Assembly (NCBI GenBank): GCA_963931925.1
Contig: OZ007569.1
Coordinates: 69,079,920-69,143,919 of the forward strand
Reading direction: 5' to 3'
Source: Onchidella celtica
Taxonomy: Eukaryota; Mollusca; Gastropoda; Systellommatophora; Onchidiidae
DNA length: 64,000 nucleotides
Shown here: positions 1-10,200 of the stretch, piece by piece
Numbering within the stretch: the first letter of the stretch is position 1
Layout: every line of letters begins with the position of its first letter
Made by a program: the position numbers and the translations under genes
Notes under the pieces: model-generated
What the model saw: only the letters and a program-made list of their open reading frames with translations
Told to the model about the DNA's origin: nothing
The model's database searches: none

Positions 1-433
1 GACAATTTTCATACTCGTTAACCCCACTTTTGTGAGCTGAAAATTCTAACTCAGCTTGAATTGGTCCAATTGTTTGGATTTTTATTTTAGGAGGTTTGCT
101 ACCGTGGGCATTTACACCTCACTTTTCTTGTGTATTCGTTTTTTTTATTTTTCTTGTTGTGGTAGGGAATAGGTTTTTTTTTTTTAGAATTTTGCCCGGA
201 CAGCGGCCTTGTTCAGCATGCATTGGTCCATACCTTGATAACTGACAAAGGTTGAATAAAGATAATCATATATTATACATGTATTAGGCGGAAATTCTTC
301 GAGCAAAAAAAAAAAAATTATTTCTATACTTTCTCTGACAAAGTCAAGGCACATGCAAACTTGAAATTCAACAGTATGTTTTAGAGAAAATTTTTGCGAT
401 GAGATGGCGCACAGCAATGTTTACGGACCATAC
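1..433. other. Non-coding 5' flank of GIMAP copy 1
   Basis: AT-rich sequence with homopolymer runs and no convincing coding frame or transposon signature. It shows no clear similarity to the DNA upstream of the second GIMAP copy. The similarity between the two loci begins only at the CTCA repeat next to the start codon. Confidence 0.5.
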
Positions 434-479
434 TTTTCTCACTCACTCACTCAATAAATCACTCACCAGATACATAACA
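434..479 (+). promoter_or_regulatory. Conserved leader of GIMAP copy 1, possible 3' splice acceptor
   Basis: A short CTCA repeat is followed by a leader nearly identical to the one in front of GIMAP copy 2. Both contain a pyrimidine-rich stretch ending in CACCAG (AG at 468-469) ten bases before the ATG. This could be an intron acceptor, with the whole protein then encoded in the last exon, but no upstream exon can be seen, so the splice reading is an inference. Confidence 0.4.
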
Positions 480-1739
480 ATGGCCTCTGCTGGAAAAGAG
501 ATAGACATCCTTTTGGCCGGCAGATCCGGAAACGGAAAAAGTGCAACTGGCAATTCTATTTTAATGCACAAAATATTTGTGTCCTCGGCCAATCAAGACT
601 CAGTCACCAAGAGTGCCGACTGTGAGTACGCAGAGTTTGAAGACTGGATTATCAAAGTAGTGGACTCGCCTGGTGTGGGGGATACCGAATGTACCAGCAG
701 GGAAGGCATTCAGTTGGTGATTGATGCCATGAAAAGAGCTGTCTCACTCAGTACCAGGGGATTCCACGCCATCCTGATTATCAAACCATATAATGCACGA
801 TTTACTCAAGAAGAGATTGATGCCATTAACATTCTGAAGAAAATTTTCGGTGAGGAATTCATTACTTACCATGCCATTTTGTGTTTGACCCGAGGTGACG
901 ACTTTATGGAGGAAGAAAAGGAAACAGTTGGTGAATGGTGTGAAAAACAGAGTGGGAGTTTTAATAAGCTTTATGCTGAATGTGGAAAGAGAGTGGTTCT
1001 GTTTGACAACAGAACAAGAGATGAAAACATCCAGAAGCAACAAATTCGTCGCCTCCTTAATATGATAGAAAAACTTACTGCTAACGGAATCCGCTATACA
1101 AATGAACACTTCCAGAAAGCCGATAAGATGAGGGAAGCCATCATGAATGATCCAGCTAAGGCTTTCCTCAGTGAAGACATCATAAGAGAGTTTGGGCTCA
1201 TTAATCAGAAACTTTTAAATTCCGACTCGGATAACCAGGCGGAGAGCCTCAAGCAGGTCAGGGAACTGCAAGACAGAGTGGCTAAACTGGAAGAACATAT
1301 GCACGAAACATACAAAGGTAACGCCTTGGATTTCGCCTTATCTTCTTTACAAGAGGTGAAGGCACCAATATTATCAAAACTAACAATCATACAAAATCAG
1401 ATCGAAACTGAGAAAAAAAACCAAGAACTCAAGCGCCTGCTAGAGGAAGAAAGAGAGGCAATGCAAAACATGCAGAAACAAAGTACTCAAGAATTTGAAG
1501 AGCGTACCAAAGCTCTGGCTGAAGAATCGAGAAAAAATCAAGAACGTCTGTACTTGCTGGAGCAAGAACGAAAGGAACTAGAAAATAAGCAGAGGGCAGA
1601 ACGTGAAGAGATAAGAAGATCTCACCAAAACCAAATGGCGGAGTATCAGAGGGCAATGCTTGACTCAGAAGCTGAATTGAGAAAAATTCAGAGAGCTAAT
1701 AATGTGGGGAAACCAAAGGAGCAGTGTGCGATTTTATAA
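480..1739 (+). CDS. GIMAP/AIG1-family GTPase, copy 1, with C-terminal CaaX box
   Basis: This encodes an immunity-associated GTPase of the GIMAP (AIG1) type, a septin-related family of membrane-associated G proteins. The start at 480 gives 419 residues. It is preferred over the in-frame ATG at 399 because it matches copy 2 and the shared leader ends there. The P-loop GRSGNGKS lies at residues 14-21, a switch threonine near 43, DSPG at 62-65, the AIG1 box around LSTRGFHAILII, then LTRGDDF (G4-like) and LFDN (G5-like). From about residue 255 the protein is charged and heptad-like, a likely coiled coil with many E, K, R and Q. The last residues are CAIL, a classical CaaX motif whose final Leu favours geranylgeranylation, so membrane anchoring through a lipid is likely. 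Exact function is unknown; in vertebrates and molluscs the family is linked to immune-cell survival and infection responses. Confidence 0.9.
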   Translation: MASAGKEIDILLAGRSGNGKSATGNSILMHKIFVSSANQDSVTKSADCEYAEFEDWIIKVVDSPGVGDTECTSREGIQLVIDAMKRAVSLSTRGFHAILIIKPYNARFTQEEIDAINILKKIFGEEFITYHAILCLTRGDDFMEEEKETVGEWCEKQSGSFNKLYAECGKRVVLFDNRTRDENIQKQQIRRLLNMIEKLTANGIRYTNEHFQKADKMREAIMNDPAKAFLSEDIIREFGLINQKLLNSDSDNQAESLKQVRELQDRVAKLEEHMHETYKGNALDFALSSLQEVKAPILSKLTIIQNQIETEKKNQELKRLLEEEREAMQNMQKQSTQEFEERTKALAEESRKNQERLYLLEQERKELENKQRAEREEIRRSHQNQMAEYQRAMLDSEAELRKIQRANNVGKPKEQCAIL

Positions 1740-2470
1740 AAGATTTGTTCTTTTGAGAAAGAGAGGAAGAGGCATTCAGGAAACTGCTTGACTTGTTGAC
1801 TTCTTCGTGCACGTCATTATTTTCTCGATGTAATAATTTATTATTTACAAAATGATTCATGGATGTCTTTCTCAACAATTTATAATATACTTTGGCGGCA
1901 CAGGCTACATGGCTTAATTAAGATGTGCCCAAGATGTCCATCATCAAACAAGGTGAAACATAAAATCAGTATCTGTATGTTTAACACTATGTTTTTCTGT
2001 CTATATTATGTTTAGAAGGTATTGATATGATGAAATGTGTACTGTTCATTGATTTAATAGGGTGAAAGTGTCAACATTTTTTGTTGCAGTTGCTTTAGAA
2101 TAACAACAGCCACAACAACAAAAGTTTCTTCCTTTTACATTACAGTCATAAAACATTCCCACTTAGCAAATAGTGATTTGTTGTTTTGTTTTTGTTGTTT
2201 TTTTCCTTATAGAAAAAATATAATTTTATCCATTATTTGTGACCAGTGTATTTAGCTTTTCATGAACAATAATTATGTACTGTTATTCTTGTAAATATTC
2301 CCGCCCCCCATGTACTTATTTCGAAGCAGAATGATGCTATGATTAGTCCATATACAAATATAATCGACTTCCCAAAGATCGCACGATAACATCACGAAAT
2401 ATCCCCAGTACTTGTGCCAAGCAGATTACACCGTGGAAATAGAACCCACATTATTTTTGGAAATGATGAC

Positions 2471-2929
2471 AAACGTAGCGATGGCTTTTTGTAGGTTTGC
2501 TAGATGTGCTGTCAACCATCTTCCAGTATGTTTTAATTAGACATGATCATTGTATTACTATTTTATGTTCACTAAATATATCCCTGGCCTGGTCGTAATG
2601 GCCATTTTGAAAAAAAAAAAAACACCATCAATTTAAAATCATTATTTGATTTTTTTTTTTTTTAAATAAGTGAGGGCCTGACAAAAATGTAGTCCTGTGT
2701 TTGAAACAAATATTAAGATGATTCTTGAAGGTTCTGTAGTATACACGCTGACTTTAACAAGTCCCCACCCAGAAAAGCGCTCTTGCAATAAAACCTGTAG
2801 GAAATCAAAAGCAAAACAAGCTCTTATTGTAAGGTACATTCGCTTCCTCAAACAAAATGAGTAAAACTCGGATATAAAAGTTACCGACGAAAGAAAATTC
2901 ATGACTTTTTCTAGTCACTCCCCTCAAGC
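2471..2929. other. Non-coding, no feature recognised
   Basis: AT-rich spacer between the duplicated GIMAP flank and the decayed Tc1-like element. It contains A and T runs near 2611 and 2650 and no supported gene. Confidence 0.5.
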
Positions 2930-3650
2930 AAAATTTCAGTATGGACTATGGCCACCACGGTTGTTGTTGCAAGCTGGAATCCTTCTTTGCATTAAAGGGA
3001 GGAGTCTCGAAATCATCCACTGATGCAGATAATTACATTCCTGCACATGGGCATTTCTCAAATCATTCAAAGTCGGGATATTTCGATTTGAATTAACTCA
3101 TAGACCGAGTTGATCCCACAGTGCTCTATAAGGGATAGATCGGGAGAATATGAGGGCTATGGCAGAATGTTTAATGGTTGATTAATGAGGAAGTTGGAAC
3201 AAATTCTTGTTGTGTGTGCCATCGAGCATTGTCACATTGCTCACCAGGATGACGCCAGACTCTGAAACGCCCGTCCACATGTCTCAGACAGAAGCAAGAT
3301 TTGTCAGAAAAGACAACGCCATCCCAATCAAGGCGAGTCCACCTGATATAGCGTTGGCACCATTGCAGTGGGATATCTCTGCGGGCCCTTGTAAGCTCAG
3401 CTCCGACGCGGGGTCGGCGATTTGTACCCTGCTGCATGAAGTCGTCTATGAATAGTGTGTTCGTTTACATTCCTTATTCTGCCTTGAATCTGCCTTAAAG
3501 TTTCTGCGGCAGAAGGAAAGCGATTGCGGAGATGCATTAGCACAAGGCGGCGATTTTCTGCTGGCGTTGTAACTTTAGGCTGCCTGAACCTGGACGATCT
3601 TGCACCGTGCCAGTGAGATTGAATCACCAACAGCCTTGTGATCACAACTG
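2930..3650 (-). mobile_element. Decayed Tc1-like DNA transposon
   Basis: Minus-strand translation gives pieces of a Tc1-type transposase in order. The helix-turn-helix region is at about 3645-3400, including KVTTPAENRR and the NRFPSAAETLRQIQ stretch. The first DDE block, VVFSDKSCFCL, is near 3300. DNARWHT, the second catalytic Asp block, follows near 3220, then YSPDLSLIEHCG near 3100-3150, and the C-terminal ACNNNRGGHSPY near 2945. An internal deletion of roughly 60 residues joins GEQ almost directly to the DNARWHT block. Stops are present, and the first DDE block has FSDKS instead of the usual FSDES. Terminal inverted repeats were not recognised. A non-autonomous fossil. Confidence 0.75.
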
Positions 3651-3960
3651 AATGTTGCGAGTAATCCTGCGCTGTGAGATTCAGGCCTGTAGAATTGCAA
3701 TGGCCCCAATTCTCTCCTCAGTACTCAAATGTGGTATGACTACTAAGTAGCAAAAACGTAAAGTGGGAAAAAAAATGATTTTCTTGCTTAGGTCGTTCAG
3801 ATGACTAGCACAGTAAAATCAGCCTCGATTTGCCCTCAGCGGTTCAGAAGTTAGGGCCCAAAATGCGATATTGGCCATTTTCTTTTTGGGTGAGCTCAGC
3901 TTACACGAGACTTTGTGATACTAATGTGCGAGAGTATTTAATATTTGGGTGAGTTCGTTC

Positions 3961-3961
<1 letters not shown>
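3651..3961. other. Non-coding spacer
   Basis: No coding region or clear repeat was recognised between the decayed Tc1-like element and the TTA microsatellite. Confidence 0.4.
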
Positions 3962-3996
<35 letters not shown>

Positions 3997-4046
3997 TTAT
4001 ATAGCGCATATCCATTTTTAAAATACTCTATGTGCTTTACAGAAGA
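3962..4046 (-). repeat. L2-type LINE/SINE 3' tail with (TTA)n
   Basis: A TTA microsatellite is followed by TATATAGCGCAT and, about 40 bases later, TGTGCTTTACAG. The same order, (AAT)n then ATATAGCGCATTTCC and ATGCGCTTTACAAG, closes the L2-like LINE near 33674-33752. This is probably a severely 5'-truncated copy of that LINE or of a SINE sharing its tail. A CT-rich microsatellite follows at about 4080-4132. Confidence 0.6.
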
Positions 4047-4567
4047 AACCTGTCAACCAAAGAGCACTACACTGCTTCTTTCTCTCTCCCTGTCTCGCTC
4101 ACTCTCTCTCTCTCTCTCTCTGTCTCCCTCGATCTCAGAGCAAATTGTGACGCAGCCTGTTACATGTCAGGCGCAGTACACAACTCACAACAGTTCACAA
4201 CTCACAATTCACAATACAAATAATATTTGCATATTTATTAATAATAATATATACTCATGATCAAAAGAAATGCGAAAACTTTCATGATTATTTTCGCCTT
4301 GAATAATGTAATCTGTCATAAAAATATCCTATTCGTTCGATACCAGAGAAATCACTGCAACGTTTACAAGCAAAGGAATTTAGACCACTCTCTAAGTTTG
4401 AGAGTTATGCCTCTTGAATTTTTTATTGACACAAAAGCACGTGGGAGTATGAAATTTGCGTAAAAAGTGCAAAACAAAAGATGATTTATTTTGTGCTCAC
4501 TCAGACATGGGTATATAGGGGAAGGTCAAATTTGTAGCCGGTCTTTCTGAATTAAGCCGCAACAATA

Positions 4568-5395
4568 ATGCTTCGCCTAAGTGTGGAAAATCGAGAAAGA
4601 GCTTTAGGGCGATTCGAGGCGGGAGAATGACCAGAGGTGGTTGCAACTGCCTTAGGTGTCCATATCTCGACGATTTATCGCCTTCGCAAACGTTTTCAGC
4701 AAAATCACTCAACAGCAGGCAGGCCGAGAAGTGGCAGACCGAGGGTAACGGATGCACGTGCAGATCGCCAAATTGTTCGCCATCATGTGGCCGATCGATT
4801 TACTACTGCAGCAGAGACCGCTAGAAACACCATTGGTATGCATGAACAACGCATCCGTCGACATACTGTGCGCCACCGACTGCGCGACCAGAATCTTCAA
4901 TGTCGATGACCGTATGAAGGAGCTATTCTTACTCTTCGGCATAACCAGGATCGCCTTAACTGGGCACAAGGGCACATAAAGTGGCGCATGAGAGAGTGGT
5001 CGAGAATCCTGTTCACCGATGAGAGCCTCTTTTGCATAGACAATGCAAACAACAGAATCAGAGTGCATCTTCGGACAGGTGAACATTCCTTGGATGAGTG
5101 TGTTTTGGAAAGGGACAAATGGTGGGTGGAATTGCTCACAACCAGATCATAGAACCAGTATTCTTCCAATGTCAAGGCTAAGGACGTTGAAATGGAGTCA
5201 CTGAACAGCGCTACATCAAAGAAATTCTGAGACCGCACATAATCCCTTTTTTCCATCGACATGCAAACTTCACTTTACAGCGAGATAATGCACGGGCGCA
5301 CACTGCAAGAGCTACGCAAGACTTTCTACAACGTCATGGAATCCCTCTTCTGCCTCATCCAGCCCGCAGCCCGGATTTGAATCCCATAGAACATC
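4568..5395 (+). pseudogene. Tc1-like transposase, 5' part (decayed)
   Basis: Starts MLRLSVENRERALGRFEAGE, then an in-frame TGA (4628-4630), then a helix-turn-helix (TALGVHISTIYRLRKRF) and the GRPR-type linker. Another TGA at 4907-4909 replaces what is probably an Arg codon. The DDE domain follows with FTDES near 5020, RDNARAHT near 5281 and PDLNPIEH near 5369. Thirty-four residues separate the second Asp from the Glu, which is the DD34E signature of Tc1. Further breaks lie around 5150-5220. Several stops fit CpG-to-TpG decay. Confidence 0.8.
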
Positions 5396-6623
5396 TGTCA
5401 CGAGCAGAGTTAGGGTCTTGGGGATGTTACGACTGCACGAGAGGCAGCTAACTCACACTCGGACACAACCACACAAGAAAAGTACTAAATAACTAGAGCG
5501 TATATATGTCAGGCCGGTCAGGCCATAGTTTACATAAATATTAATAACAAAACAAAAGACAATAGAGGTATATATTCAAACCAAAAAAACTCTAATTAAT
5601 AACTTAACCAATGATATTCATGTAACTATGGAGGTACTGCAATCAATAGCAAATAGGTATATTATACGAAACTAGATATCAATTTAAAGTGACAGTTGAG
5701 TCGCCACTGGCCAGTCGCCAGGCAAACTCTCCATAAATCATATGGGCTTAAATGTTAGGAGAGCCCAGTACGTTCAATGCCTACAGAAGCACTCTTCGGC
5801 TTGTAGGTAATTTAAGCAATTGCCAAAAGACTATATTTTATGCACAATCACTATTCAATTCATCAACAATGTGCTATATTATTCCAATCATACTATGGCA
5901 ATAGATCTATCATACAGGACACTCGTGGTCGAGTGCCAGCTGGGGTTTCCTTAGTCTTCCTATGAGGCTGTAGTTCTCTCTCTATCTCCGATCTCTATTA
6001 TACTTGAATAAATAAAATATATTACCATTGCTCACGCCTACTGGGTGGCGCGAACATCAAAATAGCGCAGCGTGGGCTTTCAAAGGTCAGCCCACTCAGA
6101 CCTTTCTTTCTAGAGCTCAGTCAGTCCGTTAGCAAGGACTTCTTGTCTTCAAAGCACACAGTTCAGGTACTGGCCAACCGGAGATACTTCACGACACGAT
6201 GCTTCTGCTCGCCTGTATTCACCAAATCTGAACGTTACACGATGTTATATACTATCTAACTACCCAGCGTGCTAGTCCGCTGGCCCAATTAGTTCAGCTA
6301 TCTCATAGGTCGAAACCTCCCACCATTTTAATTGTAGTAATACGTCTGCACTATTCTACCAGCCAGTTAACGTGCAAAAACTTGTCTAGTCATACTTAAC
6401 AATGTCAACTATCCCCACCTTGTTTCACCCCTACTCCATTACTTATTAATCACGAACATTAAAACCGACAAGCGTGAATCTAGCAGTTTAACTTTACATT
6501 TATTTACTCACCAACTATAATTTGGCGAGGACCGTTCAAGGCCACCAGCCAATTTCTCATGGCCCTGGTAAACAACAACAACTCACTCTCTGCGTGAGTT
6601 TTAACAATATCCGAATCATGACA
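5396..6623 (-). repeat. Gypsy-1 3' LTR
   Basis: 1228 bp, TGTCAC...ATGACA on the + strand, so the element-sense LTR begins TGTCATGATTCGG and ends CTCGTGACA. Near-identical to 12828-14055. Confidence 0.95.
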
Positions 6624-6640
6624 TATCCCCCACCCCAGTT
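6624..6640 (-). other. Gypsy-1 polypurine tract
   Basis: On the minus strand this reads AACTGGGGTGGGGGATA directly before the LTR start TGTCA. This is the expected position for plus-strand DNA priming. Nearly the same block is found at 27266-27282. Confidence 0.8.
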
Positions 6641-7242
6641 AAAATTTGCAATTTTAACGATATAAATTATTATCGTAAAGGGAAGGCATGAGTCGAGAAA
6701 TTGCTCGAAAGGTTAACTTAACTAAGAATACTAGGTAATAACTAAGACTAGTACTAAAGTTGAAAAAAACCTACAGGACGGGTATCATTGATGGACAAAA
6801 CTTCATGAAAATCTTAAGGCTCCGTCCAAAAGTATATATCTCTCTGAGGATTAAATCTTACCTCTAAATACGTAGATATTAACAATCATAACTCTAAAAT
6901 TTTAGAGTACAACACTGATCCTGTGCGAATGTCATCAGGAATGCATACATACAATGAATAATACTCAAGAAAAGATAACTATAGTAGCATCGATGGCATT
7001 AGTGGATCTGGACTCCTGGTCTGCCATGATCTTCTCGTCCTCGACCCTGGGCAACAACGTCTGGTGTGGCCAAAATACGGGTCGACGTCAGTAAAATAGC
7101 TGTTGGAACAAAGGAAAGCACAGGGGTAGGTGAAAAGTGTTCACAATGGGTGAACAATATGTGATACCATCCCTCGGTCTCTGAATGAGGTGCTAATCAG
7201 TATCCAACGCCAATACATATGACAGACTAAAATACAACAAGA

Positions 7243-10200
7243 TTAAGGTAACCGTGATAATAGGTCGGCATGGACATTATCTCCACCAGGAATGGCCTTT
7301 ATAATGAAGCGGTATTCCTGAAGGGCCAGACTCCATCTGGTCAAACGAGCGTTCTTGGCTCGGTTCGATTTTAAAAATAACAACGGTTTATGGTCTGTCT
7401 CGATGACGAATTCTGTCATAAGTAGGTAGCGGGAAAACGCGTCTACGGCGTATACAATCGCCAGGCATTCTCGCTCTATAATAGCGTATCTCTGCTCTCT
7501 CGGAAGTAATTTCCGGCTAGCGTACATACAAGGGCGCAATAAGCCATCTCTTTCCTGGAGCAAAACAGCTCCAATTCCTTGGTCCGACGCGTCAGTTCGG
7601 ACGGTGAAGGTGCGCCTAATATTCGGTATCATAAGCAGCGGCGAACTGGAGAATAGTTGCTGCACTGTCGCGAGCGCGGTGGCGCACTGCGTATTCCAGG
7701 TAATTTTGTTGGGTCTGTCTTTTCTTGTAAGATCGGATAACGGGGCCGTAAGGGCCGAAAAATTAGGAACGAATTTCCGATAATAGCTTAAGAAGCCTAA
7801 CAGGCTACGAACCTGCTTCTTAGTATGAGGAGCCTGGAGTTTTAAAATCTTACTTATCTTACTGTCGTCCGGTGTTTGGACGCCTTTGGCGATAGTATGT
7901 CCCAGAAAGTTAATCTGCGTATAACCCAGGAAGACTTTGCTAGGCTTAGCTGTAAGCCCGGCATCTCGAAGTTTACTAAGCACTTGACGAAGTGCTAAGT
8001 GGCCTTTCCAATCCGTATGGAAAGCGCAAATGTCGTCAAAGTAGCTTAGGACGCATGGTGTCTGCTGCAATAGGATGTTCATCATCCTCGCAAATGTCGC
8101 TGGTGCCGTTACGAGACCGAATGGCATGAATCTCCATTGCATGAGACCCATAGGGGTCTGAAACGCTGTGTACTGTTTACTGGCCTCTTCCATTGGGATT
8201 TGCCAGTAGCCTTTAGCCAAATCTATTTTCGAAAACACGGACGACTCGGCCAATCGCGCAAATAGATCTTCCTGATTCGGGATAGGTTCAGCATCGTAAA
8301 TGGTTAGAGCGTTAAGCTTCCTGTAATCGATACAAAATCTAACGGAACCGTCTGTTTTCTTTACTAGTACAATCGGCGAGCAGTAAGGGCTCGTCGAGCG
8401 CTCAATGACTCCTAAGCTGAGCATCTTTTCCACCTCGGACTGTATGGTGTCGTGCGCTTGCAGCGGGCGCGGGTAGGGTTTGACAAACACGGGTACGTCC
8501 GACTGCAACCGGATGACGTGTTGAACTAAGGATGTTTTACCCGGCAAATCAGTGAATACTGGCGAAAACTCCCGAACAAGATTCATGATGTCGTGTGTCT
8601 TACTTTGATCCAGCTCTGGATTGATATTAACGGAAGTCGCGTCCTCTGTGGCTTGCAAGGATAGGAGCGATCTTGTCATAGATAATGGCTCCCGGTCGTT
8701 GTCATCGATAGTGACCATCGCTGCGTTTGCTTGGGCCACAACATGGCATGAATGATCGTGATGAGTTTGATCATCGGTAAGATACTTTTTCAACATATTA
8801 ATATGGTACACCTTATCGTTACCACGTATGGTAATGAGATAATTAACTCTCGAGAGTCGCTTTTTAACTAGAAAGGGGCCTTTCCAAGTGAGGAGTAGCT
8901 TGTTATTCGTTTCTGGTAACAGCACCAATGCCCGATCTCCGACTGACAGGGTTCTTAACCGTCTACCCCGATCGCGATATCCTATAAATGACCTGGTCCG
9001 TACGCATGCAAATTGTCGAGCCAGGTCGCATGCATTAACTATTCTATGTCGGAGATCGACTATGTACTGATACGCGGATCGCGTATCAGGAACGTCGGTA
9101 TCAGAACCGGCGTATAAATCGCGTAAAATGGCCATCGGGCCACGTGGTTTTCGACCGTATAACAGTTCAAACGGGGAAAAACCCGTTGTCGCATTTGGGA
9201 GTTCCCTATATGCGAACAAGATGGCCGGAAGTCGACGGTCCCAGTCACCAGGTCTATCGGCGGAAACGCGTGCCAGCATAGTTTTCATGGTGGCATTCCA
9301 GCGCTCGCAACAGCCATTGGACTGTGGATGGTATGGCGACGTAAGTTTCTGCCTAATGCCCGTGAGTTCCAATACTTTCCTGAAAAGGTCAGAGGTGAAT
9401 TGCGGACCTCTATCGGATAATAATTCGGACGGGAATCCGACACGTGTGAATATGGTCACCAATGCCTCGGCGACGTGATCGGCCGATATTTCCTTTAAAG
9501 GGACAGCCTCAGGCCAACGGGTGGCATAATCGATTACTGATAGAATAAACCGATGGCCTCTATCCGACTTCGGTAATGGCCCGACGATGTCGACGGCAAC
9601 TCGCTGAAATGGAGTGGAAACCGGCGGCATCTCTTGTATAGGCGCCCGCGAAGTTTTTCCTTTGGGGGTTCTTTTCTGGCATGTATCGCACCGCGACACA
9701 TAACTATTTATGTCCCCGTAAACCCCGGGCCAAAAAAACTGAGACAGGACTCTCGATTTTGTTCTCGCTTTGCCTTGGTGGCCCGCTAATGGCGTGTCGT
9801 GCGCGAGGCGGGTGATATCTCGGCGAAATGATCTCGGTATGACCAATTGCAAAATAGTTTCGCGCTTTCCCCGAAAAACGCGATATAGGAGGTCGTCTTT
9901 AAGGCAGAACCTGGATGTATCCGGGTTGTCCGGATCAATCTTAGCAAAGAGGGGCTTTAGTGATGGATCTGTGCGCTGTTCGTTACGAAAAATCTCGGGG
10001 GTTACATCCAAATCGACGACAGGCGATCGTAATGTGTCGTCACTCTGGCGACGCGATTGTTGTCTTGTCGTGACACACGCAATGTCGTTATCATCCCAAA
10101 TCCCGAGTTCGCAATCGGAGACGTCCTTTAAGTGGGGAACATTCCCAATGATTAGGTCGGCGACCGGATTTGGTAGCACGCAGGCCGTGACAACACCAGT

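Larger units (their letters stand above)
434..2470 (+). repeat. Segmental duplication unit A (GIMAP copy 1 with flanks)
   Basis: The leader, coding region and about 730 bases of 3' flank match 16110-18158. Shared 3' landmarks include GTTGACTTCTT shortly after the stop, ATTCATGGATGTCTTT, CTACATGGCTT and ATCGACTTCCCAA. The match fades upstream at the CTCA microsatellite. At the place where copy 2 has a poly(A) signal AATAAA, this copy reads AATAAC (near 2099-2104), so its 3' end may be formed elsewhere. Confidence 0.75.

Noticed and set aside
399-479. Upstream in-frame ATG that would extend GIMAP copy 1 by 27 residues
   Set aside because: The extension translates the CTCA leader and has no counterpart in copy 2; the ATG at 480 matches the paralogue.
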